Part shown: one piece after another, positions 40,937 through 48,930 of the stretch | How the letters are laid out: every line of letters begins with the position of its first letter | Position numbering within the stretch: the stretch's first letter is position 1 | Source: a virus | Length of the DNA: 48,934 nucleotides | Reading direction: 5' to 3' (one strand) | IMG/VR virus record: IMGVR_UViG_3300021376_000096 | Coordinates: 1-48,934 of that record | Translations under genes and position numbers: made by a program | Notes under the pieces: model-generated | Database searches by the model: none | Told to the model about the DNA's origin: nothing | What the model saw: the letters and a program-made list of their open reading frames with translations, nothing else

Positions 40937-41102
40937 TCTGGACCTCTTCAGAGGGTTGGGCTTGAAGCTGCTGCTGAGCCTGGGCAGTAACCTTACTAAT
41001 TAAGTTCATAGAAACTTTAGCTGGAAGTTCTGCTAAGGCAGATAGAACTAAGTTTAGTTCATCTACAGTCAGGGCAAGGTTTAACATCTTTTCGTTAGAC
41101 AC
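40926..41102 (-). CDS. Small helical protein with GTG start (58 aa)
   Basis: The frame runs MSNEKMLNLALTVDELNLVL, SALAELPAKVSMNLISKV, then a Gln/Ala-rich tail. LTVxELNxVLxALxELPxK-type helices are common in small cyanophage and pelagiphage proteins. GTG 41102 has GAGG 7 nt upstream and is preferred over ATG 41087, which lacks a ribosome site. A GATAAATA promoter-like octamer lies at 41123-41130. Function unknown; overlaps the following gene by 11 nt. Confidence 0.75.
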   Translation of the reverse strand: MSNEKMLNLALTVDELNLVLSALAELPAKVSMNLISKVTAQAQQQLQAQPSEEVQNGK

Positions 41103-41122
41103 TTCAATACCTCAAATAGAAA

Positions 41123-41130
41123 TATTTATC
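41123..41130 (-). promoter_or_regulatory. Possible late promoter GATAAATA
   Basis: Seven of eight matches to TATAAATA, in the 60-nt gap between DNA ligase and the GTG-start gene, 20 nt before that start. Confidence 0.4.
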
Positions 41131-41162
41131 ACTATACTATATGTATACAAGAAACACAACAG

Positions 41163-42482
41163 TTATTTAATACTCTTCGAATGATCAGCCTTGTCCTTAT
41201 CGTTTCTTACTTCGATGAAGACTGGGAGGAACAAACTGCTAACACCAGATCTAGTATCTACAATACGACCATTATACTTGATAGCAATGACCTTACCAAT
41301 AACTTTGTTACTGATACGGTCTCTATCGTGGTCAGTAAATCCAGTGCCGACGTTTACCTTAATCGCACCGTCGGAAGACTCAAGAACCAGGGCACCTAAG
41401 CGACCGGCATTCTTACCAGTGCCCTCGACCCAGTCGACGCAAACCAAGTCGCACTCGAGTTCACCTTTGAACTTGATCTGATGTTTAGCCCGCTTGTCCT
41501 CCCATTGAGCGACCAGGTCTTTTAAAATAATACCTTCTTGTCCTTGTGTTAGCATTTCTTCAAATACCTCTTGAGCCTGTTGAATGTTATTAACATTTTT
41601 ATTCCAAACCTTATGAACCTTGCCAACCTTAAATTGATCCTTCTCGAAGTTAGCGTTATCCATAGAAGCGAACAATGAGTTCAGACGCATGCGGTATGGC
41701 ATAGTACAAGTGCCAGTTAAGAAGTTAGCATATGGAATCCAATCCCAAACAGTAGCATGGATCAGAGTAGCATCGCCAAGTGTCAATGTGCCCTTCTGTG
41801 CCTTTGATAGAATGCCGTTGCCAATCTGCCTTGCCATGAACTGCATTGTGTCGTTATCCATGACATTCAGCTCACCATCGAAGACAACTTCGTCGTTGCC
41901 AGCAATAGCCAAGAACTCTTGCTCAAGCTGACCAAGAAGGTTCAACAACTTACCATTCCGGGAACGAAATTCAACAGTCCCCCTCTTAACGATAGCATTG
42001 AACCTCATACCATCCAACTTCAGCTGGACGTTAGCTGGCCAATTGATCTTGCTGACAAGTTTATCATCATAGCCAGAAGCCAACATACAAGGATATGTCG
42101 GAACAAGGTCAGGCCAAATCTTATTGACCGTAGCCTCAGATACTCCACAGCGAAGATCCTTTTCGATTACTCGCTCGACAACCTTTGCATCTTCTGGCTC
42201 AAGTTCTTCTAACACCTTTGTTAAGAATTCGATTGCAGCATTGCCAGTTACCTGTCTCATCGAGAGAGCAAGCAACCTATCAAGAGCATGCTGCAAAGTT
42301 GTATAGGGACCAATTCCTGTCTTATACTTCGGAATCTTCCTAATGTAAAAGTTAGTGAATGGGTCAAGTGCTAAGAAACATGCCTGCTTCAGCACTCGGT
42401 TGTTCTTGTTGGCAGTTAGAATAGCCTCTTTCTCAAGACGAGAAGATGTTGCAGCCAACTCATTAAATATACTGTTAACCAT
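41163..42482 (-). CDS. 30: ATP-dependent DNA ligase, gp30-like (439 aa)
   Basis: Nucleotidyltransferase motifs in order: motif I KLDGMR with adenylated Lys155, then EFRSRNGK, VFDGELNV, EGIILKD and the motif V-like KHQIKFKGE. The C-terminal OB domain follows (CDLVCVDWVEGTGKNAGRLG). Length is near T4 gp30 (487). It seals nicks in replicated phage DNA. Start taken at ATG 42482, which overlaps the metallopeptidase stop as TAATG; a TTG two codons earlier is less likely. Confidence 0.95.
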   Translation of the reverse strand: MVNSIFNELAATSSRLEKEAILTANKNNRVLKQACFLALDPFTNFYIRKIPKYKTGIGPYTTLQHALDRLLALSMRQVTGNAAIEFLTKVLEELEPEDAKVVERVIEKDLRCGVSEATVNKIWPDLVPTYPCMLASGYDDKLVSKINWPANVQLKLDGMRFNAIVKRGTVEFRSRNGKLLNLLGQLEQEFLAIAGNDEVVFDGELNVMDNDTMQFMARQIGNGILSKAQKGTLTLGDATLIHATVWDWIPYANFLTGTCTMPYRMRLNSLFASMDNANFEKDQFKVGKVHKVWNKNVNNIQQAQEVFEEMLTQGQEGIILKDLVAQWEDKRAKHQIKFKGELECDLVCVDWVEGTGKNAGRLGALVLESSDGAIKVNVGTGFTDHDRDRISNKVIGKVIAIKYNGRIVDTRSGVSSLFLPVFIEVRNDKDKADHSKSIK

Positions 42483-42937
42483 TACCAAATGTCCGCATCA
42501 GGTTCTTCTAGTAGACCATACGTTACACCAATCTCACGGAGATCACGCTTGCTACTTACCTTATAATAATCCAACAATTCGAAGTATTTGTCAACAAATT
42601 CTTCATCATGGTCATCATAACCAAGGGCATGAACCATCTCATGGATCAAGACATACTTCTTACGCTCACCGCGAGCAAGTTCTATACGTTCGCCATCGCA
42701 ATAAGAATAATACCTGCCATTATACCTAATTCCTTTACCGGCCACAACAGCAGGCATTGGCTTAACTTTGTCACCATAGTAGTGACCAGTATGTCCAGCT
42801 TCTTTCCAAATATCATATGCAAGATCCTGTAGTACCTTCATCGGAAGGTTTGGCTCACCACGGAACCATTCCTTCTCAAACTTGTACAGACGACGAGTGT
42901 CGAGTGTACGCTTACGTTGGCTCTTAGTAATGTTCAT
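42482..42937 (-). CDS. Zinc metallopeptidase-like protein (HExxH, 151 aa)
   Basis: Zinc-binding signature HEMVHALGYDDHDEEF with His99, Glu100, His103 and a third candidate ligand His110, resembling SprT-type and other zincins. The N-terminus is basic (KSQRKRTLDTRRLYKF); residues about 65-92 form strands (GIRYNGRYYSYCDGERIEL) before the catalytic helix. Substrate unknown; cytoplasmic, as no signal peptide is seen. Overlaps the upstream gene by 14 nt and DNA ligase by one base, so it is coexpressed with DNA metabolism genes. Confidence 0.82.
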   Translation of the reverse strand: MNITKSQRKRTLDTRRLYKFEKEWFRGEPNLPMKVLQDLAYDIWKEAGHTGHYYGDKVKPMPAVVAGKGIRYNGRYYSYCDGERIELARGERKKYVLIHEMVHALGYDDHDEEFVDKYFELLDYYKVSSKRDLREIGVTYGLLEEPDADIW

Positions 42938-43139
42938 CTCCTAACCACTCCGGTTCGTTTACGAGGTCATCGTAACTAACCACATCCCCATCGAGAATGC
43001 TGTGGTCAAACTCTTGACCAAAGTACATATCGAGTTCTCGTTCAGATAAGAACGGATACTTTGCCAGCACCTCATCTCGAGTTGCGCCAGATGAAACCAT
43101 ATCATTGATTTCAATATCAAGTTCGCTAAAAAAGCCCAT
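42924..43139 (-). CDS. Hypothetical acidic protein (71 aa)
   Basis: Acidic protein MGFFSELDIEINDMVSSGAT with RDEVLAKYPFLSERELDMYF, then a flexible acidic C-terminus (LVNEPEWLGDEHY). The RDEVLAKYPFLSERELDMYF helix resembles short helix-turn-helix-like repeats in other small phage proteins, but DNA binding is unproven. Shine-Dalgarno AAGGAG; start overlaps the preceding stop as TAATG. Confidence 0.78.
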   Translation of the reverse strand: MGFFSELDIEINDMVSSGATRDEVLAKYPFLSERELDMYFGQEFDHSILDGDVVSYDDLVNEPEWLGDEHY

Positions 43140-43384
43140 TATTCGTACTCCTTAAAATTGCCAGCAGCTTGATTGTCCCGCCAACCGCAAATATATTGTT
43201 TGCACTCTTCGAGTGTCATACGGTCTTGACCGATCTCTTCACTCATGTGAGTGTTACCAACAAAGTAGTGGGGACGGAATGGTCGCTGATAGTAGCTATC
43301 GGCGCGTCCACGATCATAAGGACCACCATGACGGTAAAAATTAATGGCCTCGACCATAACCTCAGTTGGTGTGGTGTTACTCAT
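43139..43384 (-). CDS. Hypothetical small protein (81 aa)
   Basis: Start MSNTTPTEVMVEAINFYRHG at 43384, preceded by GAGGAA; a longer frame to 43408 lacks a ribosome site. Tyr/Arg/His-rich middle (GPYDRGRADSYYQRPFRPHY) and a C-terminal LEECKQYICGWRDNQ. Overlaps the upstream gene by 8 nt. No family recognised. Confidence 0.73.
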   Translation of the reverse strand: MSNTTPTEVMVEAINFYRHGGPYDRGRADSYYQRPFRPHYFVGNTHMSEEIGQDRMTLEECKQYICGWRDNQAAGNFKEYE

Positions 43385-43589
43385 TGTGCATTTCCTCATA
43401 AAGAACAAACGAAACCTCTTCGCGTACCGCAGTGTCGACAGCTTCCTCGAAGCCTTTGACCTTGCTGAGTTTCTCCAGCATCTGCAACACCACTATCCAA
43501 GAGATATCAAGGAGATGTGCTGTAGTGACAATATCGTGGACTGCAGCATTGCCTTCGTCCGTAAACATTCCGTAGTAAGGAGTTTTCAT
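43377..43589 (-). CDS. Hypothetical small helical protein (70 aa)
   Basis: Start MKTPYYGMFTDEGNAAVHDI at 43589, one base after the upstream stop (TAA-T-ATG), with GGAAG upstream. The frame is open further (to 43772) but that part overlaps the upstream gene entirely. Helical, with VVLQMLEKLSKVKGFEEAV and an acidic end. Function unknown. Confidence 0.72.
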   Translation of the reverse strand: MKTPYYGMFTDEGNAAVHDIVTTAHLLDISWIVVLQMLEKLSKVKGFEEAVDTAVREEVSFVLYEEMHNE

Positions 43590-43590
43590 A

Positions 43591-43785
43591 TTACTTCCAC
43601 GAAGTAGGATCGTTGGTGAGAGCGTTATAGCAGGCTTGGGAACCATCACAAGAATCATCCCAACCACCGAGGCGACTCTCGGCATAGGCAAGCATCTCTT
43701 GCTCCTCTTGCTCGGCGTCCAAAACACCCTGGACGAGTTCGTACTCGAACCAGGCCTCTTGTTCAATTGCATTCATATCTAACAT
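43591..43785 (-). CDS. Hypothetical acidic helical protein (64 aa)
   Basis: Starts MLDMNAIEQEAWFEYELVQG at 43785; ATG 43776 is an equally possible start and the Shine-Dalgarno is poor for both. A TTG further upstream (43833) is unlikely. Highly acidic helix (VLDAEQEEQEMLAYAESRLG), then a Cys/Asp-containing C-terminus (GWDDSCDGSQACYNALTND). First gene of the operon running to DNA ligase. A sigma70-like promoter lies just upstream. Confidence 0.65.
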   Translation of the reverse strand: MLDMNAIEQEAWFEYELVQGVLDAEQEEQEMLAYAESRLGGWDDSCDGSQACYNALTNDPTSWK

Positions 43786-43792
43786 GCCGCCC

Positions 43793-43820
43793 ACTATACG
43801 CGAATGGTCAACTAAGGCAA
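43793..43820 (-). promoter_or_regulatory. Possible sigma70-type early promoter
   Basis: TTGCCT (43815-43820) and TATAGT (43793-43798) separated by 16 nt on the minus strand, upstream of the small-gene operon. Match quality is moderate; it would explain early expression of ligase and neighbours. Confidence 0.4.
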
Positions 43821-43827
43821 CACGTAA

Positions 43828-43854
43828 AATCAAGGAGTTAGTAACTGCTTGATT
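43828..43854 (-). terminator. Interrupted palindrome, possible weak terminator
   Basis: AATCAAG / CTTGATT outer arms (7 bp), a G-G (plus) or C-C (minus) mismatch, AGTT/AACT inner arms, 3-nt loop. On the minus strand the last arm runs into TTTT. It lies 37 nt after the methyltransferase stop. It could also be an operator next to the adjacent promoter. Confidence 0.4.
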
Positions 43855-43890
43855 CTAAAGGGATTGTAACTTATTGATTTTAAAGGACTT

Positions 43891-44472
43891 TTAGGAATCG
43901 CGTGGTTTTGCGAGCAAACATTGAGTGGCTTGCGATTGGTTTGATATGAAATGGTCAAGAACTTGGAACCTAGAATCGATATACCGTCCAAACTCTTCTA
44001 ACGTCCATTCTCTTACATGGCAGATGTTATCAGGAGGACCATCATGGCCTTTTTGGAATAACATTCGCTCAGGAGTAGAGAAGACGATCAACTTTGGCTT
44101 GGCTTGTTCGATAGTATCTAAGATGCAATCAGGATCAACAATGTGTTCGATAACATCAGAGCAGATGATCATATCATAACCATGGAAGACTTCAAAACTA
44201 TCAGACCAGTCTCTATTTGGATAGGTCTTCTTTAACCAATTGACAGTTGGTGTAAGATCAGTACCAAGAGTTCTCACATCACCAAAGTTTTGTAAGAGCT
44301 TATACCCTGAGCCCGTTCCAATATCCCAAACGCTTTGAAGGTTGTGAAGCTCAAATTGAAGACGAGCATAGACATAGACTTCCTTCTGCCATTCGTCCTT
44401 CATGTTCGTATCATTGTAGAACATATTCTCTAGACGAACCTTATAGCTATCTTTTATAAAATAGTTTTTCAT
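43891..44472 (-). CDS. Class I SAM-dependent methyltransferase (193 aa)
   Basis: SAM-binding motif I is VWDIGTGSGYKLL (Asp50, Gly52, Gly54, Gly56); motif II-like LGTDLTP, and SDVIEHIVDP in the position typical of UbiE/Methyltransf_11-type enzymes. FSTPERMLFQKGHDGPPDNI with CHVREWTLEEF follows, as in small-molecule or glycan methyltransferases. Substrate not evident. It overlaps the TylF-like methyltransferase gene by ATGA, so the two probably act together. Confidence 0.85.
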   Translation of the reverse strand: MKNYFIKDSYKVRLENMFYNDTNMKDEWQKEVYVYARLQFELHNLQSVWDIGTGSGYKLLQNFGDVRTLGTDLTPTVNWLKKTYPNRDWSDSFEVFHGYDMIICSDVIEHIVDPDCILDTIEQAKPKLIVFSTPERMLFQKGHDGPPDNICHVREWTLEEFGRYIDSRFQVLDHFISNQSQATQCLLAKPRDS

Positions 44473-45101
44473 CGTTTATGTATTACCAATGAACCATCTT
44501 CAACAGATAGGTTGTAATCATCATCAATGCTAGCTAGGTACTCATCCACAGCTCGCTTACAGCCAGGCCAGTCTGAGTAGTCATCAACAATAATATAGCC
44601 ACCCCTAACTACTCTTGGATAAAGAACTTCCATTTCAATCTTTGTAGATGAATACCAATCAGTGTCTAATCTACAAAGCGCAACTTTGGTTGGTCCAAAT
44701 GCCTTTAGTGTATCTTCTACCTTTCCAGAAATTAAAAAGCAGTGGTCACCGTAATTAGCTGTTACTTGGGAAAGAGTGTGTTCTACGATATCAATACCAG
44801 CCCTACACCAGTCTGAATATTCGCCATCTTTTTTCTCATGGAACATTCTAACTGCTTCTGGGTGGTCTTTATCGCCAGGCTCTGGCATCCCTTCAAATGT
44901 ATCGTAAATGAAGATTGTTTTGTTTAGATCATGGTCAATAACATGCTGGAGCATCATGGCAGCTAACCCACCACGCCAAGTTCCGCATTCAACAATGCAA
45001 CCAGGAATGTTTGATATCTTTTGTAGTATAGAGTAGAGGGATTGGATTCTCTTCTCACTACACATTGTATTTTTGGTTACTACTTCAGGAAGCATGAACA
45101 T
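44469..45101 (-). CDS. TylF/macrocin-O-methyltransferase-like enzyme (210 aa)
   Basis: TylF-family features: GCIVECGTWRGGLAAMML (SAM-binding loop, Glu38, Gly40), IFIYDTFEGMPEP, RLDTDWYSSTKIEMEVL and RGGYIIVDDYSDWPGCKRAV, which carry metal-binding Asp residues in the family. Known members methylate sugar hydroxyls. ATG 45101 or 45095 could be the start (MFM). In phages such enzymes accompany glycan-modification or adhesin regions; here the next gene on the other side is a fibre cassette. Cytoplasmic. Confidence 0.86.
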   Translation of the reverse strand: MFMLPEVVTKNTMCSEKRIQSLYSILQKISNIPGCIVECGTWRGGLAAMMLQHVIDHDLNKTIFIYDTFEGMPEPGDKDHPEAVRMFHEKKDGEYSDWCRAGIDIVEHTLSQVTANYGDHCFLISGKVEDTLKAFGPTKVALCRLDTDWYSSTKIEMEVLYPRVVRGGYIIVDDYSDWPGCKRAVDEYLASIDDDYNLSVEDGSLVIHKR

Positions 45102-45115
45102 CCAGTTTTTTGTTT

Positions 45116-45123
45116 AATAAATA
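45116..45123 (+). promoter_or_regulatory. Weak late-promoter-like AATAAATA for adhesin cassette
   Basis: One mismatch to TATAAATA in the 69-nt divergent gap, 47 nt before the BppU-like start. The first position is wrong and no other promoter was seen for this plus-strand cassette. Confidence 0.25.
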
Positions 45124-45170
45124 TTGTTAATTATACCAATTCTTGGCCTAACTATCAACAGGTAAGACAC

Positions 45171-45515
45171 ATGGCAGCAGATAATACAGTTAACCTAATA
45201 ATCAATCAAAAAGCCAACTTCCAAGTTAGTTTTACGATTACAGAAAGCGGTTCTGTTAAGAACCTAGCTAACCACAGTGTTATTGCTGAATACAAAATTG
45301 ATTTCTCAGCTCCTGATACCAGTGCTCTATCATTCACCTGTAACACGCAAGCATCTAACGGTATAGTAACAATCTCGCTAGACCATACACAAACGGCCAA
45401 TCTTATTTATGGCCAAAAGTACTACTATGATCTTGTACTAATAAACGATTCAACAAGCTTCAGAACTCGTGTTGTTGAAGGCTCTATTAAGGTCAGCCCT
45501 GGAGTTGCAATCTAA
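45171..45515 (+). CDS. BppU-like fibre connector, copy 2 (114 aa)
   Basis: Starts [20 protein letters not shown] with Shine-Dalgarno AGGTAAG; the upstream open frame lacks a ribosome site. It is a paralogue of the protein at 3811-4137: shared SNGIVT, QTANL, YYYDL and [11 protein letters not shown]. It immediately precedes a collagen-like fibre (TAATG overlap), just as copy 1 adjoins fibre genes. Probable N-terminal adaptor that docks a fibre to the virion. Confidence 0.78.
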   Translation: MAADNTVNLIINQKANFQVSFTITESGSVKNLANHSVIAEYKIDFSAPDTSALSFTCNTQASNGIVTISLDHTQTANLIYGQKYYYDLVLINDSTSFRTRVVEGSIKVSPGVAI

Positions 45516-46915
45516 TGGCTACAGTAGTTACAGTAGAATCAGGTAACGTAGTTTCTGTCGGTGTTGTCACTAGTCCAACAGTTTTTGCTGTAAATGTTGG
45601 TAGTGGTGTTCAAGGCCCTGCTGGTGCAACTGGCGCCACCGGTGCCCAAGGTCCAACTGGAGCAACTGGTGCAACTGGACCAGCTGGTGCAAATGGTGTG
45701 AGTATCACAGCTGCTAATATTGTTAGCGGTAATCTTGTTTTAACATTCTCAAATACAGCAACACTAGATGTAGGCAATGTTGTTGGTCCAACAGGTGCCA
45801 CTGGCGCCACTGGTGATACGGGTGCTACCGGTGCGCAAGGCGACCCTGGTGTAAGTATCACAGCAGCAAGTGTTGTTAGTGGCAACCTAGTCATAACTTT
45901 CTCTAACACTACAACCACAGACGCTGGTAATGTAGTTGGCCCAACTGGAGCAACTGGAGCAACTGGCGATACAGGTGCTACTGGACCAGCTGGCGTAAGT
46001 ATTACACAGGCAAATGTCGCTAGTGGTAACTTAATTATCACATTCTCTAATACAGCAACAGCAGATGCTGGAAATGTTGCTGTATTGGCTTCTAATGCAA
46101 CAAATTTAACTACTGGCACATTAGACGCAGCTAGATTGCCAGCTACTGTCAATGTTGTCACAGCCGTTAATGTCGGCAATAGTACTTCCAATGTTGCCAT
46201 ATCATCTGGCAATATTACTCTAACAGGCAACATAGCTGCTGCAGCATTGAGTGGTAATGGTGCTTCCATTACTTCTGTTAATGCTGCTACGGTTGGTGGT
46301 AATACAGCTGCTACTTTAAGATCTTATAGTGACACGGTTGCTGCCACTGCATTTAGTAATGCTGCAGCTAGAGCTGATGCGGCATACTCTAATGCCATTG
46401 CATATTCTGGCAATGCAGCATTAGCTTATAGCAATGCAACATCATTTGCATCCAATGCTAGCAATATTTCTAGCGGTACGCTTAACACAGCAAGATTACC
46501 AGCTACAATAAACGTAACAACTGTCAATGCAACTAATTTAGTAACAACCACACTAACAACTAAAAAAGCTGAAGAGTCATTTACAACAATTTCAGGTGCA
46601 ACTGGAACCGTCACACACAATTGCTCTTCAAATCATATATTCAGCCATTCAAGTATTGCTAATAACTTCACTGCAAATTTTACAAACTTAAATCTCACAA
46701 ACAATCATACCACAACTTTAATCCTCGTTCTCAATCAAGGTGCAACAGCATACATTGCTAATGCAGTGCAGATCAGTGGCGTCTCACAAACAGTCAATTG
46801 GCAGGGAACAACTTCACCAACTGGCAGTTCAGGTAAAAAGGATATAATGTCTTTCAGTATTTTAAATTCTTCAGGGACATATACTGTGCTTGGCCAATTA
46901 ACGTCATTTGGATAA
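45515..46915 (+). CDS. Collagen-like tail fibre (466 aa)
   Basis: After a short N-terminal domain ([19 protein letters not shown]) come three collagen-type Gly-X-Y blocks ([57 protein letters not shown]), each followed by a beta module VSITxAxxxSGNLxxTFSNT. The middle is an Ala/Asn-rich helical part ([20 protein letters not shown]) and the C-terminus a beta domain. Collagen repeats favour trimers. GGAG is 10 nt upstream of ATG. Likely shaft of a receptor-binding fibre with the following Gly-rich adhesin as tip. Confidence 0.85.
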   Translation: MATVVTVESGNVVSVGVVTSPTVFAVNVGSGVQGPAGATGATGAQGPTGATGATGPAGANGVSITAANIVSGNLVLTFSNTATLDVGNVVGPTGATGATGDTGATGAQGDPGVSITAASVVSGNLVITFSNTTTTDAGNVVGPTGATGATGDTGATGPAGVSITQANVASGNLIITFSNTATADAGNVAVLASNATNLTTGTLDAARLPATVNVVTAVNVGNSTSNVAISSGNITLTGNIAAAALSGNGASITSVNAATVGGNTAATLRSYSDTVAATAFSNAAARADAAYSNAIAYSGNAALAYSNATSFASNASNISSGTLNTARLPATINVTTVNATNLVTTTLTTKKAEESFTTISGATGTVTHNCSSNHIFSHSSIANNFTANFTNLNLTNNHTTTLILVLNQGATAYIANAVQISGVSQTVNWQGTTSPTGSSGKKDIMSFSILNSSGTYTVLGQLTSFG

Positions 46916-46919
46916 TTGC

Positions 46920-47801
46920 ATGCGTGGTTTTTTTACTAAATCATTTGGATTTGGCGGAGTTGGAAGATTCTCTGGAACAATCTATAATACAATTTTCATC
47001 ACTCCTGGAACATACTACTGGACAGCTCCTCAGGACGTTACAAGTGTTTGTGTTGTCTGTGTTGGAGGAGGGGGCGGGGGTATTAAATCAAGTTCTGGAA
47101 ATTCTCCTCATGGCGGAGGAGGAGGTGGTCTTGGCTGGAAAAATAATATTTCTGTAGTGCCAGGACAGAATTACCTAGTTGTAGTCGGAGACGGAGGGCG
47201 AGGTGGCGACAATGTTAATGCTATTCGTATAAACGGAGGAAATAGCTATTTTATAAGTACATCTACTGTTATGGGCGGCGGCGGCATTTCCGCCGGTTGG
47301 AATACTAATAATTCTTTTGGGGGAATTCACATCGGTGACGGAGGCGGCAACGGTGGAGATGGCGGCATGGGTGGCCTAGGTGGTGGCGGTGGCGGAGCTG
47401 GTGGATACACAGGTAACGGCGGAAATGGTGGCACAAGTACTTTTGGATTTGCGGGTGCTACTGATTCAGGAGCCGCAGGCGGCGGCGGAGCTTCTGTTTC
47501 GTACGGCACTGCGGGCGGTGGTGTAGGAATTTTTGGAAAAGGAGCAACCGGAGCAGCTGGGTTTGGAGACACATTTTCTACCTCAGGACAAGCAGGTGGT
47601 GGCGGATCAGGGGGCACGGGTTCTTTTCCTTCAACTACCTCAGGACAAGTAAGTCCTGGCGGAATTTACGGCGGAGGAGGTGCTGGTTTCCAGTCATTTA
47701 GCGAAAACGGACAAAACGGTGGCAATGGTGCTAGTGGAGCCGTTAGAATTGTATGGGGTATTGGAATTTCATTTCCTAATAATGCTGGTAACCCAAATTA
47801 A
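46920..47801 (+). CDS. Glycine-rich tail fibre adhesin (293 aa)
   Basis: Start MRGFFTKSFGFGGVGRFSG at 46920 with GGA 7 nt upstream. A beta segment (FITPGTYYWTAPQDVTSVCV) leads to more than 200 residues dominated by poly-Gly runs (GGGGGGLG, GGNGGDGGMGGLGGGGGGAG), as in polyglycine-II sandwich adhesins such as gp38-type tips. It ends GAVRIVWGIGISFPNNAGNP, a terminus common in marine phage Gly-rich proteins. Runs of GGC/GGA make it locally much more GC-rich than its surroundings. Last gene of the plus-strand cassette; likely receptor-binding tip and host-range determinant. Confidence 0.83.
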   Translation: MRGFFTKSFGFGGVGRFSGTIYNTIFITPGTYYWTAPQDVTSVCVVCVGGGGGGIKSSSGNSPHGGGGGGLGWKNNISVVPGQNYLVVVGDGGRGGDNVNAIRINGGNSYFISTSTVMGGGGISAGWNTNNSFGGIHIGDGGGNGGDGGMGGLGGGGGGAGGYTGNGGNGGTSTFGFAGATDSGAAGGGGASVSYGTAGGGVGIFGKGATGAAGFGDTFSTSGQAGGGGSGGTGSFPSTTSGQVSPGGIYGGGGAGFQSFSENGQNGGNGASGAVRIVWGIGISFPNNAGNPN

Positions 47802-47815
47802 ATAATATTTGTTGG

Positions 47816-48058
47816 TTAGTCTTCCTTAACCATCTGCTCAAACTGTCTAAACAACTCTTCAAACTTGGCTTCGTAGAGAGCCTCAATACCAATTAGCATA
47901 TTGGCAATCTTATCTTCACGACCAGGCTCTAATGGAGCATCCATAAGATATATGGATACTGTTTTAACATCCTTAGTAACATTCCAGCAATCCATGATCT
48001 GCTGTTCAAATTCAAATCTATCGAACTGTGTATTAAAAGGTTTATCAATTGTTGTCAT
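47816..48058 (-). CDS. Hypothetical small protein (80 aa)
   Basis: Start MTTIDKPFNTQFDRFEFEQQ at 48058 with GGAGAA upstream; the longer frame to 48091 has no ribosome site. Mixed alpha/beta with a helical acidic C-terminus (YEAKFEELFRQFEQMVKED) and a QQIMDCWNVTKDVKTVSIYL segment of the kind seen in small T4-like proteins. Convergent with the adhesin gene, 14 nt apart. Overlaps the upstream gene by 14 nt. Function unknown. Confidence 0.78.
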   Translation of the reverse strand: MTTIDKPFNTQFDRFEFEQQIMDCWNVTKDVKTVSIYLMDAPLEPGREDKIANMLIGIEALYEAKFEELFRQFEQMVKED

Positions 48059-48527
48059 CTTTGTTCTCCAAAGTTTGCAAAATAGCACCAACTGGATTTA
48101 TAAAAACCTTCAAAGTCTTATCATCGTCTTGTAGATGATATTCAACTGTTTCTCTATTTGAAAGATGCCTTGTATAAGCACGACCATCAGTATCAATCAC
48201 CTCAATGCGATTAACTGCTTCCATCTTATCAAAAGTATCAGCACCACACAAGGCATTGTGAATTTCTAGATAGTTTGCCATCTGAGCAGGAGCATAGGCT
48301 TCTGGACCAAACCCAAACACATCATATAACACATAGCGATAAGTTCCGCGCTCAACAAGTTCGCCCTGATAGATCCTGCGACTTACAGCACAGAATGCTT
48401 TGAGTTGTTCTTCCTTGGAAAGACTGTTCCAATAAGCTTCAGAGTTTTTTTTAACCTCAGCCATTGCTTCGTTGAAGGTCTTACTAATCTCTTCTAAAGC
48501 TTTCAGACGATCATTGTTATCACTCAT
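48045..48527 (-). CDS. Hypothetical protein (160 aa)
   Basis: Start MSDNNDRLKALEEISKTFNE at 48527 with GAGGA upstream, overlapping the upstream gene by 8 nt. Helical first half (KKNSEAYWNSLSKEEQLKAF), then YRYVLYDVFGFGPEAYAPAQ and a beta-rich end (EVIDTDGRAYTRHLSNRETV). No family recognised. It forms a three-gene operon with its neighbours. Confidence 0.75.
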   Translation of the reverse strand: MSDNNDRLKALEEISKTFNEAMAEVKKNSEAYWNSLSKEEQLKAFCAVSRRIYQGELVERGTYRYVLYDVFGFGPEAYAPAQMANYLEIHNALCGADTFDKMEAVNRIEVIDTDGRAYTRHLSNRETVEYHLQDDDKTLKVFINPVGAILQTLENKDDNN

Positions 48528-48930
48528 CTTCTTTATCCTCTTCCCTCGTATGTTCGTCACATGCGGTATACATCCACATAACACCACGCTGTTTGCCGGG
48601 CTTGCCGCAAACTTCGCAAGTCACTTCACTCATGTATTCGGCAAATGCTACAGCACCATCTATATAGTCATCGCCACCAGTATAGTAAAATCGTAGTCCA
48701 CCATACTTTTCCTTGACCTGCGTAGCAACGACTGGAGAATATTCCTTTTTATGTAGTGTTAGATTATACTCACGATTCTTGATAGTGGCACAGAGATTGT
48801 CAATGATGTTATACCAACCATCACCACAATCAAAACCCCAGCACATGGCGGTTTCACGCATGTCACCATGGCGATCCTTGAAGATCTCAGGATATTTTGC
48901 GCACAGTGCTTCGTCAAGTTCCCTTTTCAT
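48520..48930 (-). CDS. Phage protein with zinc-ribbon-like Cys motif (136 aa)
   Basis: Conserved type in tailed phages: CWGFDCGDGWYNIIDNLC, VKEKYGGLRFYYTGGDDYID, and C-terminal CEVCGKPGKQRGVMWMYTAC with DEHTREE, where CxxC plus a later Cys and His suggest a zinc site. ATG 48930 lies 4 nt from the window edge, so its ribosome site is not visible. Function unknown. Confidence 0.8.
   Translation of the reverse strand: MKRELDEALCAKYPEIFKDRHGDMRETAMCWGFDCGDGWYNIIDNLCATIKNREYNLTLHKKEYSPVVATQVKEKYGGLRFYYTGGDDYIDGAVAFAEYMSEVTCEVCGKPGKQRGVMWMYTACDEHTREEDKEDE

Noticed and set aside
45610-46269. Minus-strand open frame opposite the collagen-like fibre
   Set aside because: Mirror of Gly-X-Y codons; no start signals and no plausible protein.
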